NCBI RefSeq assembly: GCF_000797495.1
Contig: NZ_JTGN01000012.1
Span: 62,001-126,000, forward strand
DNA length: 64,000 nucleotides
Origin: Robinsoniella peoriensis
GTDB taxonomy: Bacteria > Bacillota > Clostridia > Lachnospirales > Lachnospiraceae
Direction of reading: 5' to 3'
A program made the translations under genes and the position numbers. The notes beneath the pieces were generated by a model, which had not been told where the DNA came from, made no database searches, and worked only from the letters and a program-made list of their open reading frames with translations. This document shows, piece by piece, positions 33,751 to 42,052 of the stretch; position 1 is the first letter of the stretch; every line of letters begins with the position of its first letter.

Positions 33751-35439
33751 TTACGTTTCCTGATTATGCAGTAACTGATGTACCTTTCCTTTCAGCAATC
33801 CATCATACAGAGGTGCAATCAGCGGATTCTCATCCGATTTCTTGATAATCGTTATATTATCTGCATTGTACAATCCTCTTTCTCTGGCATTTTTGGTCCG
33901 GTCTCCTGCTCTGGTTGGCTGTCCGCCACCCATGATACACCCTCTTCTGCATGCCATTACCTCGATGAAATGGTAATCTGCTTCGCCCTTTTTCACCCGT
34001 TCCATGACGTCTCTTGCATTGGCAAGACCGCTTACAATACAGATCTTCAAGTCGGTGCCATTGTAAGGTACCGTAACTTCTTTGATACCATCTTCTCCAC
34101 GTACCCCGCACTCTGCAATTGCGTCCAGGGTTGCTTTGTCATGCTCATCTGTCAGACGCCTTAAAACAGCTTCTGTCACACCGCCGGTAACACCAAAGAT
34201 CATTCCGCCTCCGGATCCAAATCCAAATGGCATATCACATGCCTCCGGATCCAGGGTTTCAAATTCAATACCGGAATTTCGAATCATTCGTATTAACTCT
34301 GTTGTAGTGATAACTAAATCGGTATCTTTTTTCCCTTTTGTATAACTATTTGGTCTGTTGGCTTCCATTTTTTTTGCCGTACATGGCATAATGGACACCA
34401 TAATCGTCTTTTTCCCATTTGCATTTTTGGGATGACGGTAAAATTCTTTTACAACTGCAGAGAACATTCCCTGTGGAGATCTGCAGCTGGAAATATTTTT
34501 CACATATTCCGGATACTGGTCATGGACAAATTTCACCCATGCCGGGCAGCAGGATGTCAGTAGCGGAAGATTCTCACCTTCTTCGATACGTTCCAGAAAT
34601 TCTTCTGATTCTTCCATAACGGTAAGATCTGCACTGAATGCAGTATCATATACTTCATCAAATCCCATGCGGTGCAGCACATTTACAATCTTGCCCATTA
34701 CGCTCCTGCCTTTTGTCAGGTTAAATGCATCTCCTACCGCAACCCGGACAGCCGGGGCAATCTGCGCAACCACACGCACATCTTTATCTGCAATGGCATC
34801 CCAGACTTCATCTACATTGGTACGGATACTGATTGCTCCTGTAGGACAGTAAATACGGCACTGTCCGCAGTTTACACAATCGGTTTCTGCGATGGTTTTA
34901 TTAAATGCCGGCATAACCATGGCATCCGTTCCCCTAAATGCAAATCCCAATGCACCGATTCCCTGGATTTCTTCACAGGCACGTACACAGTCTCCGCAGA
35001 GAATACATTTATTGGGATCACGGACGATGGATGGTGAACTGTTATCCACCGGTCTAATCTCACGGGTATTCTGGAAACGGACATTGGTAACACCCATTCT
35101 GTGAGCTAATTCCTGAAGCACGCACTCCCCGCTTTTTACGCAGGTCGTACAATCTCTGCAGTGGGCTGCCAAAAGCAGTTCCACAATTAATTTCCGATGT
35201 TTTTTTATTCTTCCGGTATTGGTGAAGATCACCATCCCGTCTCTTGGTTCTTCTGAACAGGAAGCAAAGGTTCTTCCTCTGTCGTCTTCTACGGTACACA
35301 AGCGACAGGCGCCAAAAGTAGAAACTTCTGAATGATAGCACAAAGTAGGTAATGAAATACCGGCCTTCCTAATCACAGAAAGGACATTCCGCTCGTCGGT
35401 AAATTCTACTTTTCTACCGTCTATTGTCATAAATCCCAT
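33751..35439 (-). CDS. [FeFe] hydrogenase, first catalytic subunit of the operon
   Basis: A 562-residue [FeFe] hydrogenase: [2Fe-2S] domain (CYHSEVSTFGACRLCTVE), His-Cys3 region (HCRDCTTCVKSGEC), two [4Fe-4S] motifs (CILCGDCVRACEE; CVNCGQCRIYCP), and the H-cluster domain with TSCCPAW, MPCTAKKME and MACRRGCIMGGGQP. The L3 motif has RR where the downstream copy has PG; its ligating Cys are intact. AGGAGGG precedes the ATG by 7 nt. It lies 12 bp after the NuoF-like gene, so together with NuoE- and NuoF-like subunits it forms the classical HydABC-type bifurcating core. Confidence 0.95.
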   Translation of the reverse strand: MGFMTIDGRKVEFTDERNVLSVIRKAGISLPTLCYHSEVSTFGACRLCTVEDDRGRTFASCSEEPRDGMVIFTNTGRIKKHRKLIVELLLAAHCRDCTTCVKSGECVLQELAHRMGVTNVRFQNTREIRPVDNSSPSIVRDPNKCILCGDCVRACEEIQGIGALGFAFRGTDAMVMPAFNKTIAETDCVNCGQCRIYCPTGAISIRTNVDEVWDAIADKDVRVVAQIAPAVRVAVGDAFNLTKGRSVMGKIVNVLHRMGFDEVYDTAFSADLTVMEESEEFLERIEEGENLPLLTSCCPAWVKFVHDQYPEYVKNISSCRSPQGMFSAVVKEFYRHPKNANGKKTIMVSIMPCTAKKMEANRPNSYTKGKKDTDLVITTTELIRMIRNSGIEFETLDPEACDMPFGFGSGGGMIFGVTGGVTEAVLRRLTDEHDKATLDAIAECGVRGEDGIKEVTVPYNGTDLKICIVSGLANARDVMERVKKGEADYHFIEVMACRRGCIMGGGQPTRAGDRTKNARERGLYNADNITIIKKSDENPLIAPLYDGLLKGKVHQLLHNQET

Positions 35440-35451
35440 ATATAATCCCTC

Positions 35452-37323
35452 CTATGCTTCGATGTAGATTGCATCAAATGCGCAGTTGTCCTTGCAGGCA
35501 CCGCACTTAATACAAAGGTCATTGTTGATCGTATATGCTTCTTTTAACTTTCCAGTAATTGCTGCTACAGGGCAGAACTTCGCACACTTACTGCATCCTT
35601 TACAGAATTCCGGATTAATGTGATAGGAGCGCAGTGCCTCACAGGTCTTAGATGCACACTTCTTATCAACAATATGCTCTACATATTCATCACGGAAAGT
35701 TTTCAGGGTACTTAAAACAGGCAGCGGGGCACTCTTGCCAAGTCCGCAAAGAGCCATACTCTTTACCATCTCAGCCAGTTCTACCAGCTGATCCAGATCT
35801 TCCAGTTTTCCATTTCCTGCAACGATTCTTTCCAGAATTTCCAGCATCCGTTTTGTTCCCTCACGGCAGGGTACACATTTACCGCAGGATTCTCTTTGTG
35901 TAAAACTCATGAAGAAACGGGCTACTTCTACCATACAGGTATGTTCGTCCATAACAACCAGTCCGCCGGAGCCTACAATTGCTCCAAACTTCTTAACGGA
36001 ATCAAAATCCAGTCCCACATCCAGATGTTCTTCTGTAAGACATCCGCCTGAGGGGCCTCCGATCTGAACAGCCTTAAATTCACCGCCATTCTTAACGCCG
36101 CCGCCGATATCATAAATAATTTCACGCAGGGTAGTTCCCATTGGAACTTCGATTAATCCTGTATTTTCAATTGCTCCGGTTATTGAAAATGTCTTGGTAC
36201 CCGGACTTCCTTCTGATCCAATGGTACGAAGCCACTCGCCGCCTTTTAAAATTATCTTAGGCACGTTGGCAAAAGTTTCTACGTTATTTAAAACGGTTGG
36301 TTTTTCCCATAGTCCCTTTTCTACCGTTCTCGGCGGTTTTACACGGGGCATTCCGCGATTTCCTTCAATGGAAGCCGTCAGTGCACTGCCCTCACCGCAT
36401 ACAAAAGCACCTGCACCGCGGTTAATGTGAAGATGGAAACTGAAATCACTTCCCATAATGTTATCACCCAAAAGGTGGTATTCTTCTGCCTGCTGAATCG
36501 CCATGCGCAGCCTTGCTACCGATAATGGATATTCTGCCCTTACATAAATATAGCCTTCGTGGGATTCTACCGCATAGGCTGCAATAATCATACCTTCTAT
36601 TAATTTAAACGGATCCCCTTCCATAACGCTTCCGTCCATAAAAGCACCAGGATCGCCTTCATCGCCATTACATACAATATAGCGGATTTTTTCCTTTTGC
36701 CGCGCTACCTGTTTCCACTTTCTGCCTGCCGGGAAGCCGCCGCCCCCACGTCCTCTGAGCCCGGATTTATCAACCTCTTCCACGACTTCTTCCGGTTTCA
36801 TATCAAAAATTGCTTTTGCAAGGGCATTAAAACCGCCGGATGCTATGTATTCATCAATGGATTCTGCATCTATATTTCCACAGTTTTCAAGTACGATCCG
36901 AGTCTGCTTTGAAATAAAAGGGATATCCTTTGGATGGGCAAATACTTTGTCCTTTTTATGATAAAACAGTCGTTCAACCGGTTCCCCTTTCATAATGGTA
37001 CGGTCAAATATTTCCTTACAATCCTCTAACTGCACCTTAACATACTGAAAATTATAAGGTTCGATCTTCATTAAAGGACCCAATTCACAAATTCCCTGAC
37101 ATCCGCTCTTTACTACACCGATGTGGGGAATTTCTCTTTGCATCTCTACCACAACGCCTTCCAAATCGCCGCAAAGCTCTTTCATGCGTTCATATATTTT
37201 TTCAGAACCGGTTGCGATACAGCCGGTGCCGGAACAGACCAGAATTCTGCAGGAAAAAGATTTAATCACTTCTTTGGAATCTTTTCTATGTTTTTCTAAT
37301 GTTTTTTTGCTATCAATGATCAT
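35452..37323 (-). CDS. NuoF-like NADH-binding hydrogenase subunit (HydB type)
   Basis: A 623-residue diaphorase subunit. An N-terminal thioredoxin-like [2Fe-2S] part (CSGTGCIATGS, then CQGICELGPLMKI) precedes the NADH/FMN core (LRGRGGGGFPAGRKW; NGDEGDPGAFMD), the Fe-S motif SCGKCVPCREGTKRM, and two C-terminal ferredoxin [4Fe-4S] clusters (CKGCSKCAKFCP; CIKCGACKDNCAF). This is the layout of HydB in electron-bifurcating hydrogenases, where FMN splits electrons between NAD+ and ferredoxin. Its ATG overlaps the NuoE-like stop by 4 bp. Confidence 0.95.
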   Translation of the reverse strand: MIIDSKKTLEKHRKDSKEVIKSFSCRILVCSGTGCIATGSEKIYERMKELCGDLEGVVVEMQREIPHIGVVKSGCQGICELGPLMKIEPYNFQYVKVQLEDCKEIFDRTIMKGEPVERLFYHKKDKVFAHPKDIPFISKQTRIVLENCGNIDAESIDEYIASGGFNALAKAIFDMKPEEVVEEVDKSGLRGRGGGGFPAGRKWKQVARQKEKIRYIVCNGDEGDPGAFMDGSVMEGDPFKLIEGMIIAAYAVESHEGYIYVRAEYPLSVARLRMAIQQAEEYHLLGDNIMGSDFSFHLHINRGAGAFVCGEGSALTASIEGNRGMPRVKPPRTVEKGLWEKPTVLNNVETFANVPKIILKGGEWLRTIGSEGSPGTKTFSITGAIENTGLIEVPMGTTLREIIYDIGGGVKNGGEFKAVQIGGPSGGCLTEEHLDVGLDFDSVKKFGAIVGSGGLVVMDEHTCMVEVARFFMSFTQRESCGKCVPCREGTKRMLEILERIVAGNGKLEDLDQLVELAEMVKSMALCGLGKSAPLPVLSTLKTFRDEYVEHIVDKKCASKTCEALRSYHINPEFCKGCSKCAKFCPVAAITGKLKEAYTINNDLCIKCGACKDNCAFDAIYIEA

Positions 37324-37799
37324 ACGCCTGCACCTCTCAATTCCGCAACTAATTCCAATGCTTTCTCCGGTGACATTGTGGGATGTACTTCATTATTAAC
37401 AGTCAGCGTAGGCGCCAGTCCGCATGCCCCAAGGCAGGATACCGTCTCTACCGTAAAAAGCATATCATCAGTTGTATGCTTTTTCTGACTAAGCCCTAAC
37501 TCTTTAAAAAGTGCTTCTAATATGGGTGCTGATTTTCGCACATGACATGCTGTTCCATCACAAACTTTAATGACATACTTCCCTTTTGGTTCAAAAGAAA
37601 AATTTTCGTAAAAGGTAGCAACACTATAAGCCTTTGCCTCTTTAACTCCTATTTCTTTTGCCACATACGTAAGCAGTTCGCCCGGCAGATATCGGTATTC
37701 CCCCTGAATATCCTGCATAATCGGAATTAACGAACTGGCCTTTTTGCCATAATGTGCGATGATTTCGTCTGTTTTTTGGTAAAATGACTGATCAAGCAT
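37320..37799 (-). CDS. NuoE-like [2Fe-2S] subunit (HydC type)
   Basis: A 159-residue thioredoxin-like [2Fe-2S] protein, first gene of the hydrogenase operon. It has the four ligand Cys in CDGTACHVR and CLGACGLAPTL, and the family YSVATFY motif. It passes electrons to the NuoF-like subunit. The start is the ATG 7 nt after GGAGG; a TTG two codons earlier is also open. A good promoter and a Rex-like palindrome lie upstream at 37861-37920. Confidence 0.94.
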   Translation of the reverse strand: MLDQSFYQKTDEIIAHYGKKASSLIPIMQDIQGEYRYLPGELLTYVAKEIGVKEAKAYSVATFYENFSFEPKGKYVIKVCDGTACHVRKSAPILEALFKELGLSQKKHTTDDMLFTVETVSCLGACGLAPTLTVNNEVHPTMSPEKALELVAELRGAGV

Positions 37800-37860
37800 C
37801 CGCAATCCTCCTTCTTCTTCTAAAATGTCCTTATATATCTTGTCTATATATATTGATGAT

Positions 37861-37920
37861 ATTATACCTTATATCAATAAATTGCACAATACCCATTCCA
37901 AAAGTTAAGAAATTAACTTT
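37861..37920 (-). promoter_or_regulatory. Promoter of the hydrogenase operon with a Rex-like palindrome
   Basis: On the minus strand -35 TTGTGC (37884-37889), a 17-bp spacer and -10 TATAAT (37861-37866). Just upstream, 37901-37920 is a perfect palindrome with arms AAAGTTAA and TTAACTTT around GAAA. Its GTTAA-N4-TTAAC core matches the core of the clostridial Rex (NADH/NAD sensor) operator, although the outer TT/AA of the consensus differ. Confidence 0.65.
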
Positions 37921-37992
37921 AATTTCGCACAAAACAGGGTGTGCAGACAGAGAAAATGAATTTTTAATATGAAATGGCTTGTTTTAAATACA

Positions 37993-38035
37993 CAAAAAAA
38001 GAACAGCTGATTTTTGCGGGAAATCAGCTGTTCTT
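37993..38035 (-). terminator. Strong terminator ending the riboswitch-led transcript
   Basis: AAGAACAGCTGATTT and AAATCAGCTGTTCTT form a perfect 15-bp stem with a 7-nt loop, followed by seven T residues on the minus strand. It isolates the cobalamin riboswitch transcript from the hydrogenase operon. Confidence 0.92.
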
Positions 38036-38112
38036 CCGATATATACAAGTTTGCGGGAACCTGCATACATCATTTGGTCATGACACTTTTTCTCCCAGAA
38101 TCTTTGCGGAGG

Positions 38113-38271
38113 TCATCTAAGAGATGTTATGAATACAACGGTCATGAAGGAGGTATTTTGTGAATTTATATATGCTTTGAGATTCATCGCAATCTGCGTG
38201 TTTATCAATCTTTTCCAAAATTGATAAACCAGGCTCTCATCAGTTTCTACAATAAAATATGCCTGCTCACC
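38113..38271 (-). pseudogene. Possible gene remnant between riboswitch and terminator
   Basis: A 52-codon open frame without a start codon or ribosome binding site (reads AYFIVETDESLVYQFWKRL and on to a TGA). It is the only protein-like stretch downstream of the riboswitch. I do not recognise the family. It may be what is left of a cobalamin-regulated gene, or chance. Within it, 38199-38228 forms a perfect 10-bp hairpin. Confidence 0.3.
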
Positions 38272-38373
38272 CTAAGCCGACACCTGATACAGATTAATGT
38301 ACTGCACTTATAGAATATGTACATACACTAAACTGGCTGGATGTTTCGCTCTTCACGGAAGCACATCTCATAC

Positions 38374-38554
38374 ATTAAGCAGGTTTCCTGACTTACAGAT
38401 CATAGTTTGCCTTCTCCTTCTCACACAATGGGTTATGCAATGGATTATGAAGGTTCACTCCCTGAATACAGTGACCGGATCGCTTAGGATTCTCACCTAA
38501 TTCCCTCTTCTAAAATTAATACCCTTCGTCCTGATATTAACCTTAGCACTTAAT
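38374..38554 (-). ncRNA. Cobalamin riboswitch
   Basis: Minus strand. The conserved parts of the class are in order: GAGGGAATTAGGTGAGAATC (AGGGAA-N-GGTG-AAATCC core), CCGGTCACTGTA (CCCGCCACTGT-like), GGAGTGAACC, CCATTGTGTGAGAAGGAGAAG region, and the B12 box AGTCAGGAAACCTGC. ATTAAG (38549-38554) pairs with CTTAAT (38374-38379) to close P1. It binds cobalamin and turns off expression of downstream genes. No intact gene lies between it and the terminator at 37993-38035. Confidence 0.93.
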
Positions 38555-38580
38555 ATAGCAATATTAAATTACACAACTAC

Positions 38581-38609
38581 ATTATAAGCATGTATGCTGG
38601 ATTTGTCAA
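38581..38609 (-). promoter_or_regulatory. Consensus sigma-A promoter of the riboswitch RNA
   Basis: TTGACA, a 17-bp spacer and TATAAT, an exact match to consensus, with the start point about 20 bp before the riboswitch P1 stem. Confidence 0.9.
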
Positions 38610-38838
38610 TTACCATTTTTATATTTTTCAATATTTTTTGGAATTTTTTTATATTATCTATTATTTTTTACAAAAAACGAAAATTAATTCCAGCTGTATA
38701 ACACAAATTATTTTATAATATGTCCAGAACGTGTTTAAAAATCAAGCCATCTTGCACGCTCCATTTCCCAGGGGATTTTCCTCGGATAGTTCCTATTAAA
38801 TTTACATTTCCGGCAATACCGGATCAGGAGGAATTCTT

Positions 38839-39804
38839 ATGATTACAGAATTATTAAAAAAAGCATCGGTTGCCGAGCTGACAAAAGAGAATGCCGTTGC
38901 CCTGCTGCAGACGAAAAACGGAAGCAGGGAATTCTACGATTTATTAGCACTAGCAAATGAAATGACCCGTAATGAATATGATAATAAGTCATACATTTTT
39001 TCTCAGATTGGATTGAATGCCCAGCCCTGTCCTATGAACTGTAAGTTTTGTTCTATGGCAGAGAGCAATTATGTGATGGATGGCACATTTCTGAAGACTA
39101 TGGACGATATTGAGGATATCTTAGAAACGGTCCGTCAGTTAATTGCTGCCGGAACCCATGATCTGTTTCTAATGACAACAGCACATTATGACTTTGAAGA
39201 ATTCCTGAATATTTCCAGAGAAGTAAAAAAAGTATTGCCTGATCATATCCGGTTTGTAGCTAACATCGGTGATTTTGATGAAGATAAAGCAATGCTCCTG
39301 AAGGAAACCGGGTTCACGGGTGTCTACCATATTCGGCGTCTGGGGGAAGGCATTGATACGGACATTTTACCGGAACGACGCATACAGACATTGGATGTCA
39401 TTAAAAAAACAGGTTTGGAACTCTATTACTGTGTAGAACCAATCGGTCCGGAACATACCTATGAAGAAATTGCAGATGAAATGCTCCGTGCCAGAGACTA
39501 CGGCGTGGAAGCAATGGCTGTTATGCGAAGAACTCCGGTTCCCGGAACGCCGCTGGCTGACAAAGGCCGGATCTCATCCCTTGAACTTGCTAAAATTGCT
39601 GCCGTGGCAAGGCTGGTAACCAAACCCTCCCGCTCCATGAATGCTCATGAAGTAACGCCTCTGACCCTGTCAGGGGGAGTTAACCAGCTTTATGCCGAGG
39701 TAGGCGCTAATCCCAGAGATCTGGTTCAGGATACGGCTGGCAACCGGGGATACGGAGTACTTGCTGCCAGGGATCTGCTGCTGGATGCAGAATATGAACT
39801 ATAG
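38839..39804 (+). CDS. BioB/HydE-like radical SAM protein
   Basis: A 321-residue radical SAM enzyme of the biotin-synthase-like group. The [4Fe-4S] motif CPMNCKFC (C-x3-C-x2-C) is at about residues 63-70, followed by a TIM-barrel with repeated VxxxGxxD-type strands and a C-terminal NAHEVTPLTLSGGVNQLYAEVGANPRD region like the BATS domain of BioB. It lacks the YxxQS segment I expect right after the Fe-S motif in true BioB (here SMAESNYV), so biotin synthesis is doubtful. AGGAGG is 7 nt before the ATG. It is the only plus-strand gene in its area and is monocistronic. Substrate unknown. Confidence 0.8.
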   Translation: MITELLKKASVAELTKENAVALLQTKNGSREFYDLLALANEMTRNEYDNKSYIFSQIGLNAQPCPMNCKFCSMAESNYVMDGTFLKTMDDIEDILETVRQLIAAGTHDLFLMTTAHYDFEEFLNISREVKKVLPDHIRFVANIGDFDEDKAMLLKETGFTGVYHIRRLGEGIDTDILPERRIQTLDVIKKTGLELYYCVEPIGPEHTYEEIADEMLRARDYGVEAMAVMRRTPVPGTPLADKGRISSLELAKIAAVARLVTKPSRSMNAHEVTPLTLSGGVNQLYAEVGANPRDLVQDTAGNRGYGVLAARDLLLDAEYEL

Positions 39805-39854
39805 CGCACGCCCCACTTTATGACCCGCAGGTGCAGCCGCTTTTAGAGACAAAT

Positions 39855-39909
39855 GAAAAAAACGTTCTTCGTAGGTGATGGAACTCACTTGTACAAAGAA
39901 CGTTTTTTC
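39855..39909. terminator. Bidirectional terminator between convergent genes
   Basis: GAAAAAAACGTTCTT at the left is complementary to AAGAACGTTTTTTC at the right, so both strands end in a T-run. It serves the radical SAM gene (plus) and the flavodiiron gene (minus). Confidence 0.9.
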
Positions 39910-39926
39910 AAACTCTTCTGCTATTC

Positions 39927-41129
39927 TTAAGCATTCAAAGATGTCATAATGGCATCTTTTAACTCTTCTACATTTGCAAGCCCCGCTGGCTTTAACGTAG
40001 ATTTAATCGATACTTCTCCAAGGATTTCAATCTCTTTCATTTCCTCTAAGATTTTCTTCACCTGTTTGGATGCGGTAGGTGCCCAGGTACCGTTATCCAG
40101 AATACCGACTTTACGGTTACGAAGCCCAAGCGCCTTCATATCCAGCAGGAAAGATTCCATGGATGGGTAAATTCCACCGTTATAGGTAGGCGTTGCAACT
40201 ACGATTACGCTGCAGCGGAATGCCTCCGCAATTAAATGGGATACATGGGTTACGGAAGCGTCATATACCGCAATATTTTTCACGCCTGCGTCCGCCAGTG
40301 ACATTGCCAGCACATTGGCTGCATTTTCCGTATTGCCGTACATGGAACCATAGATAATTACCACGTTGTTATCTTCCGGCTCATAGCGGCTCCATTTGTC
40401 GTATTTGTCTATGAAATATCCAAGATCACTTCTCCATACGGGACCGTGAAGCGGGCAGATCATTTCGATGTCCAGAGTTGCTGCTTTTTTCAGCAGTGCC
40501 TGTACCTGCACACCGTATTTTCCTACAATATTGGTATAGTAGCGTCTGGCATCATCCAGCCAGTCCCTGTCAAAATCCATCTCGTCATTGAAGATGTTTC
40601 CGTTTAATGCTCCGAAAGTTCCAAATCCGTCTGCGGAGAATAATATTTTTTCTGACTGTTCATAAGCTACCATTACTTCCGGCCAGTGCACCATAGGTGC
40701 CATAAAGAACTGCAGGGTATGTACTCCAAGTGAAAGTTCATCTTTTTCTTTGACTTCAATCACTTTTCCTTCCAGATCCATTTCATAGAACTGTTTGATC
40801 ATTTGTACCGTCTTGGCATTTCCAACCAGTTTCATCTCGGGATATAACCTTACCAGCACTTCAATATTTGCACAGTGGTCCGGTTCCATATGATTAATTA
40901 CTAAATAATCCAGAGTTCTGCCGGCTAATACATATTGAACATTTTCAATAAACTGACGGCTGATGGAAAAATCCACGGTATCCATCAGTGTTGTTTTTTC
41001 ATCCATAATTAAATAGGAATTATAAGATACTCCTCTCGGAATTGGGAATAAATTTTCAAATAAGGCAAGTCTTCTGTCGTTTCCGCCTACCCAATAAATG
41101 TTGTCCGTTACTTTTCTTGTGCAATGCAT
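39927..41129 (-). CDS. Flavodiiron protein (FprA-type oxygen reductase)
   Basis: A 400-residue A-type flavoprotein that reduces O2 (and in some cases NO) to protect anaerobes. The metallo-beta-lactamase-like domain has the diiron motif HMEPDH, further ligands in APMVHWPE, FSADGFG and CPLHGPVW, and the flavodoxin domain starts at VVIIYGSMYGNTENAA with the FMN-binding TPTYNGG. The start is the ATG (MHCTRKVTDNIYWVGG) with GGTGAT before it; GTG codons four residues earlier are also possible. It has its own promoter (41187-41214) and terminator. It stands next to the heme ABC operon, both minus strand. Confidence 0.95.
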   Translation of the reverse strand: MHCTRKVTDNIYWVGGNDRRLALFENLFPIPRGVSYNSYLIMDEKTTLMDTVDFSISRQFIENVQYVLAGRTLDYLVINHMEPDHCANIEVLVRLYPEMKLVGNAKTVQMIKQFYEMDLEGKVIEVKEKDELSLGVHTLQFFMAPMVHWPEVMVAYEQSEKILFSADGFGTFGALNGNIFNDEMDFDRDWLDDARRYYTNIVGKYGVQVQALLKKAATLDIEMICPLHGPVWRSDLGYFIDKYDKWSRYEPEDNNVVIIYGSMYGNTENAANVLAMSLADAGVKNIAVYDASVTHVSHLIAEAFRCSVIVVATPTYNGGIYPSMESFLLDMKALGLRNRKVGILDNGTWAPTASKQVKKILEEMKEIEILGEVSIKSTLKPAGLANVEELKDAIMTSLNA

Positions 41130-41186
41130 AGGTATCACCACGTTCCTTTCCAGCTTCTATATTGTACTTCAATACTTTCCTTTTAG

Positions 41187-41214
41187 ATTGTAACATTTAT
41201 TAGAATAATTGCAA
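41187..41214 (-). promoter_or_regulatory. Promoter of the flavodiiron gene
   Basis: TTGCAA, a 16-bp spacer and TACAAT on the minus strand, about 55 bp before the start codon. I see no terminator between here and the ABC ATPase stop, so readthrough from the heme operon is also possible. Confidence 0.6.
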
Positions 41215-41293
41215 GAGATAAACACTTTAAATTTCCTTTATCCATGAATTTTATAAAGATTTGTCGAATGAACACTGCTTAAGAGAATACTGA

Positions 41294-42052
41294 TTATACA
41301 GCCAGCACAAATTTTTTTCCTTTAACGTCAGCAATATCCAGACGGATTCCATAGAGGGACTGAATTGCATCAGAGTCAATCACCATTTCCGGATTTCCAT
41401 AAACCGCAATTTTCCCTTTTTTCAAACCGATTACATTGTCGCTGAAGTACATAGCCTGATTGATATCATGAAGCACCATAATAATGGTGATGCCATATTC
41501 CCGGTTTAATTTTTTTACCAATTCCAAAATCTCTATCTGGTATCGGATATCCAGATATGTGGTAGGTTCATCCAGAAACAATATCTTTGTATTCTGGGCA
41601 AGTGCCATCGCAATCCAGACACGCTGTTTCTGACCTCCGGAAAGCTTTGCTACTTCCCGGTCTTTATATTTTTCAATATTCGTCACTTCCATCGCCCAGG
41701 AAATCATTTTTTCGTCGTCTTCATTCTGTCCATGCATCATCCTGGCGTAAGGGGTCCGCCCATAAGATACCAGTTTTTCCACAGTTATATCACTGCTTGA
41801 GGAGTTGTACTGATGAACGATGGATACCTTTGTGGCAAAATCTTTTAATTTCATGTTACGGATATTCTTTCCATTCAGATAAATCTTTCCTTTGTCGGGC
41901 ATCAGATTTTTTGTCATGAGCGAAAATAAGGTCGACTTTCCACACCCGTTTGCACCCATGATTGTTGTGATCTTCCCCATTTCCACCTGAAAAGATATAT
42001 CATCCAGGATCTTATTTTTCCCATAGGAAAACGACAGGTTTTTAACTTCCAT
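41294..42052 (-). CDS. Heme/iron ABC transporter ATP-binding protein
   Basis: A 252-residue FepC/FhuC-type ATPase: Walker A GANGCGKST (residues 33-41), signature LSGGQKQRVWIAMALAQ, Walker B ILFLDEPTTYLD, and the switch His in VLHDINQAM. It powers the permease encoded just upstream, with which it overlaps by 11 bp. The heme-type binding protein two genes up makes heme the likely cargo, though ATPases of this family do not fix the substrate. Confidence 0.95.
   Translation of the reverse strand: MEVKNLSFSYGKNKILDDISFQVEMGKITTIMGANGCGKSTLFSLMTKNLMPDKGKIYLNGKNIRNMKLKDFATKVSIVHQYNSSSSDITVEKLVSYGRTPYARMMHGQNEDDEKMISWAMEVTNIEKYKDREVAKLSGGQKQRVWIAMALAQNTKILFLDEPTTYLDIRYQIEILELVKKLNREYGITIIMVLHDINQAMYFSDNVIGLKKGKIAVYGNPEMVIDSDAIQSLYGIRLDIADVKGKKFVLAV

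Noticed and set aside
38700-38800. AGAACGTGTTT stretch as another dispersed-repeat copy
   Set aside because: Only the terminal ten or so bases resemble AGAGCGTGTT; the CAGCTG/GCGTCAC core is absent.
38839-39804. Radical SAM protein as biotin synthase
   Set aside because: The Fe-S motif spacing fits, but the segment directly after it does not look like that of BioB, and no bio genes are adjacent; kept as BioB-like only.
39805-39850. Possible fragment of the dispersed repeat (GCGCACGCCCCACTTTATG region)
   Set aside because: It shares only a GTGGGGCGT-like stretch with copy A in reverse; too short to call a copy.
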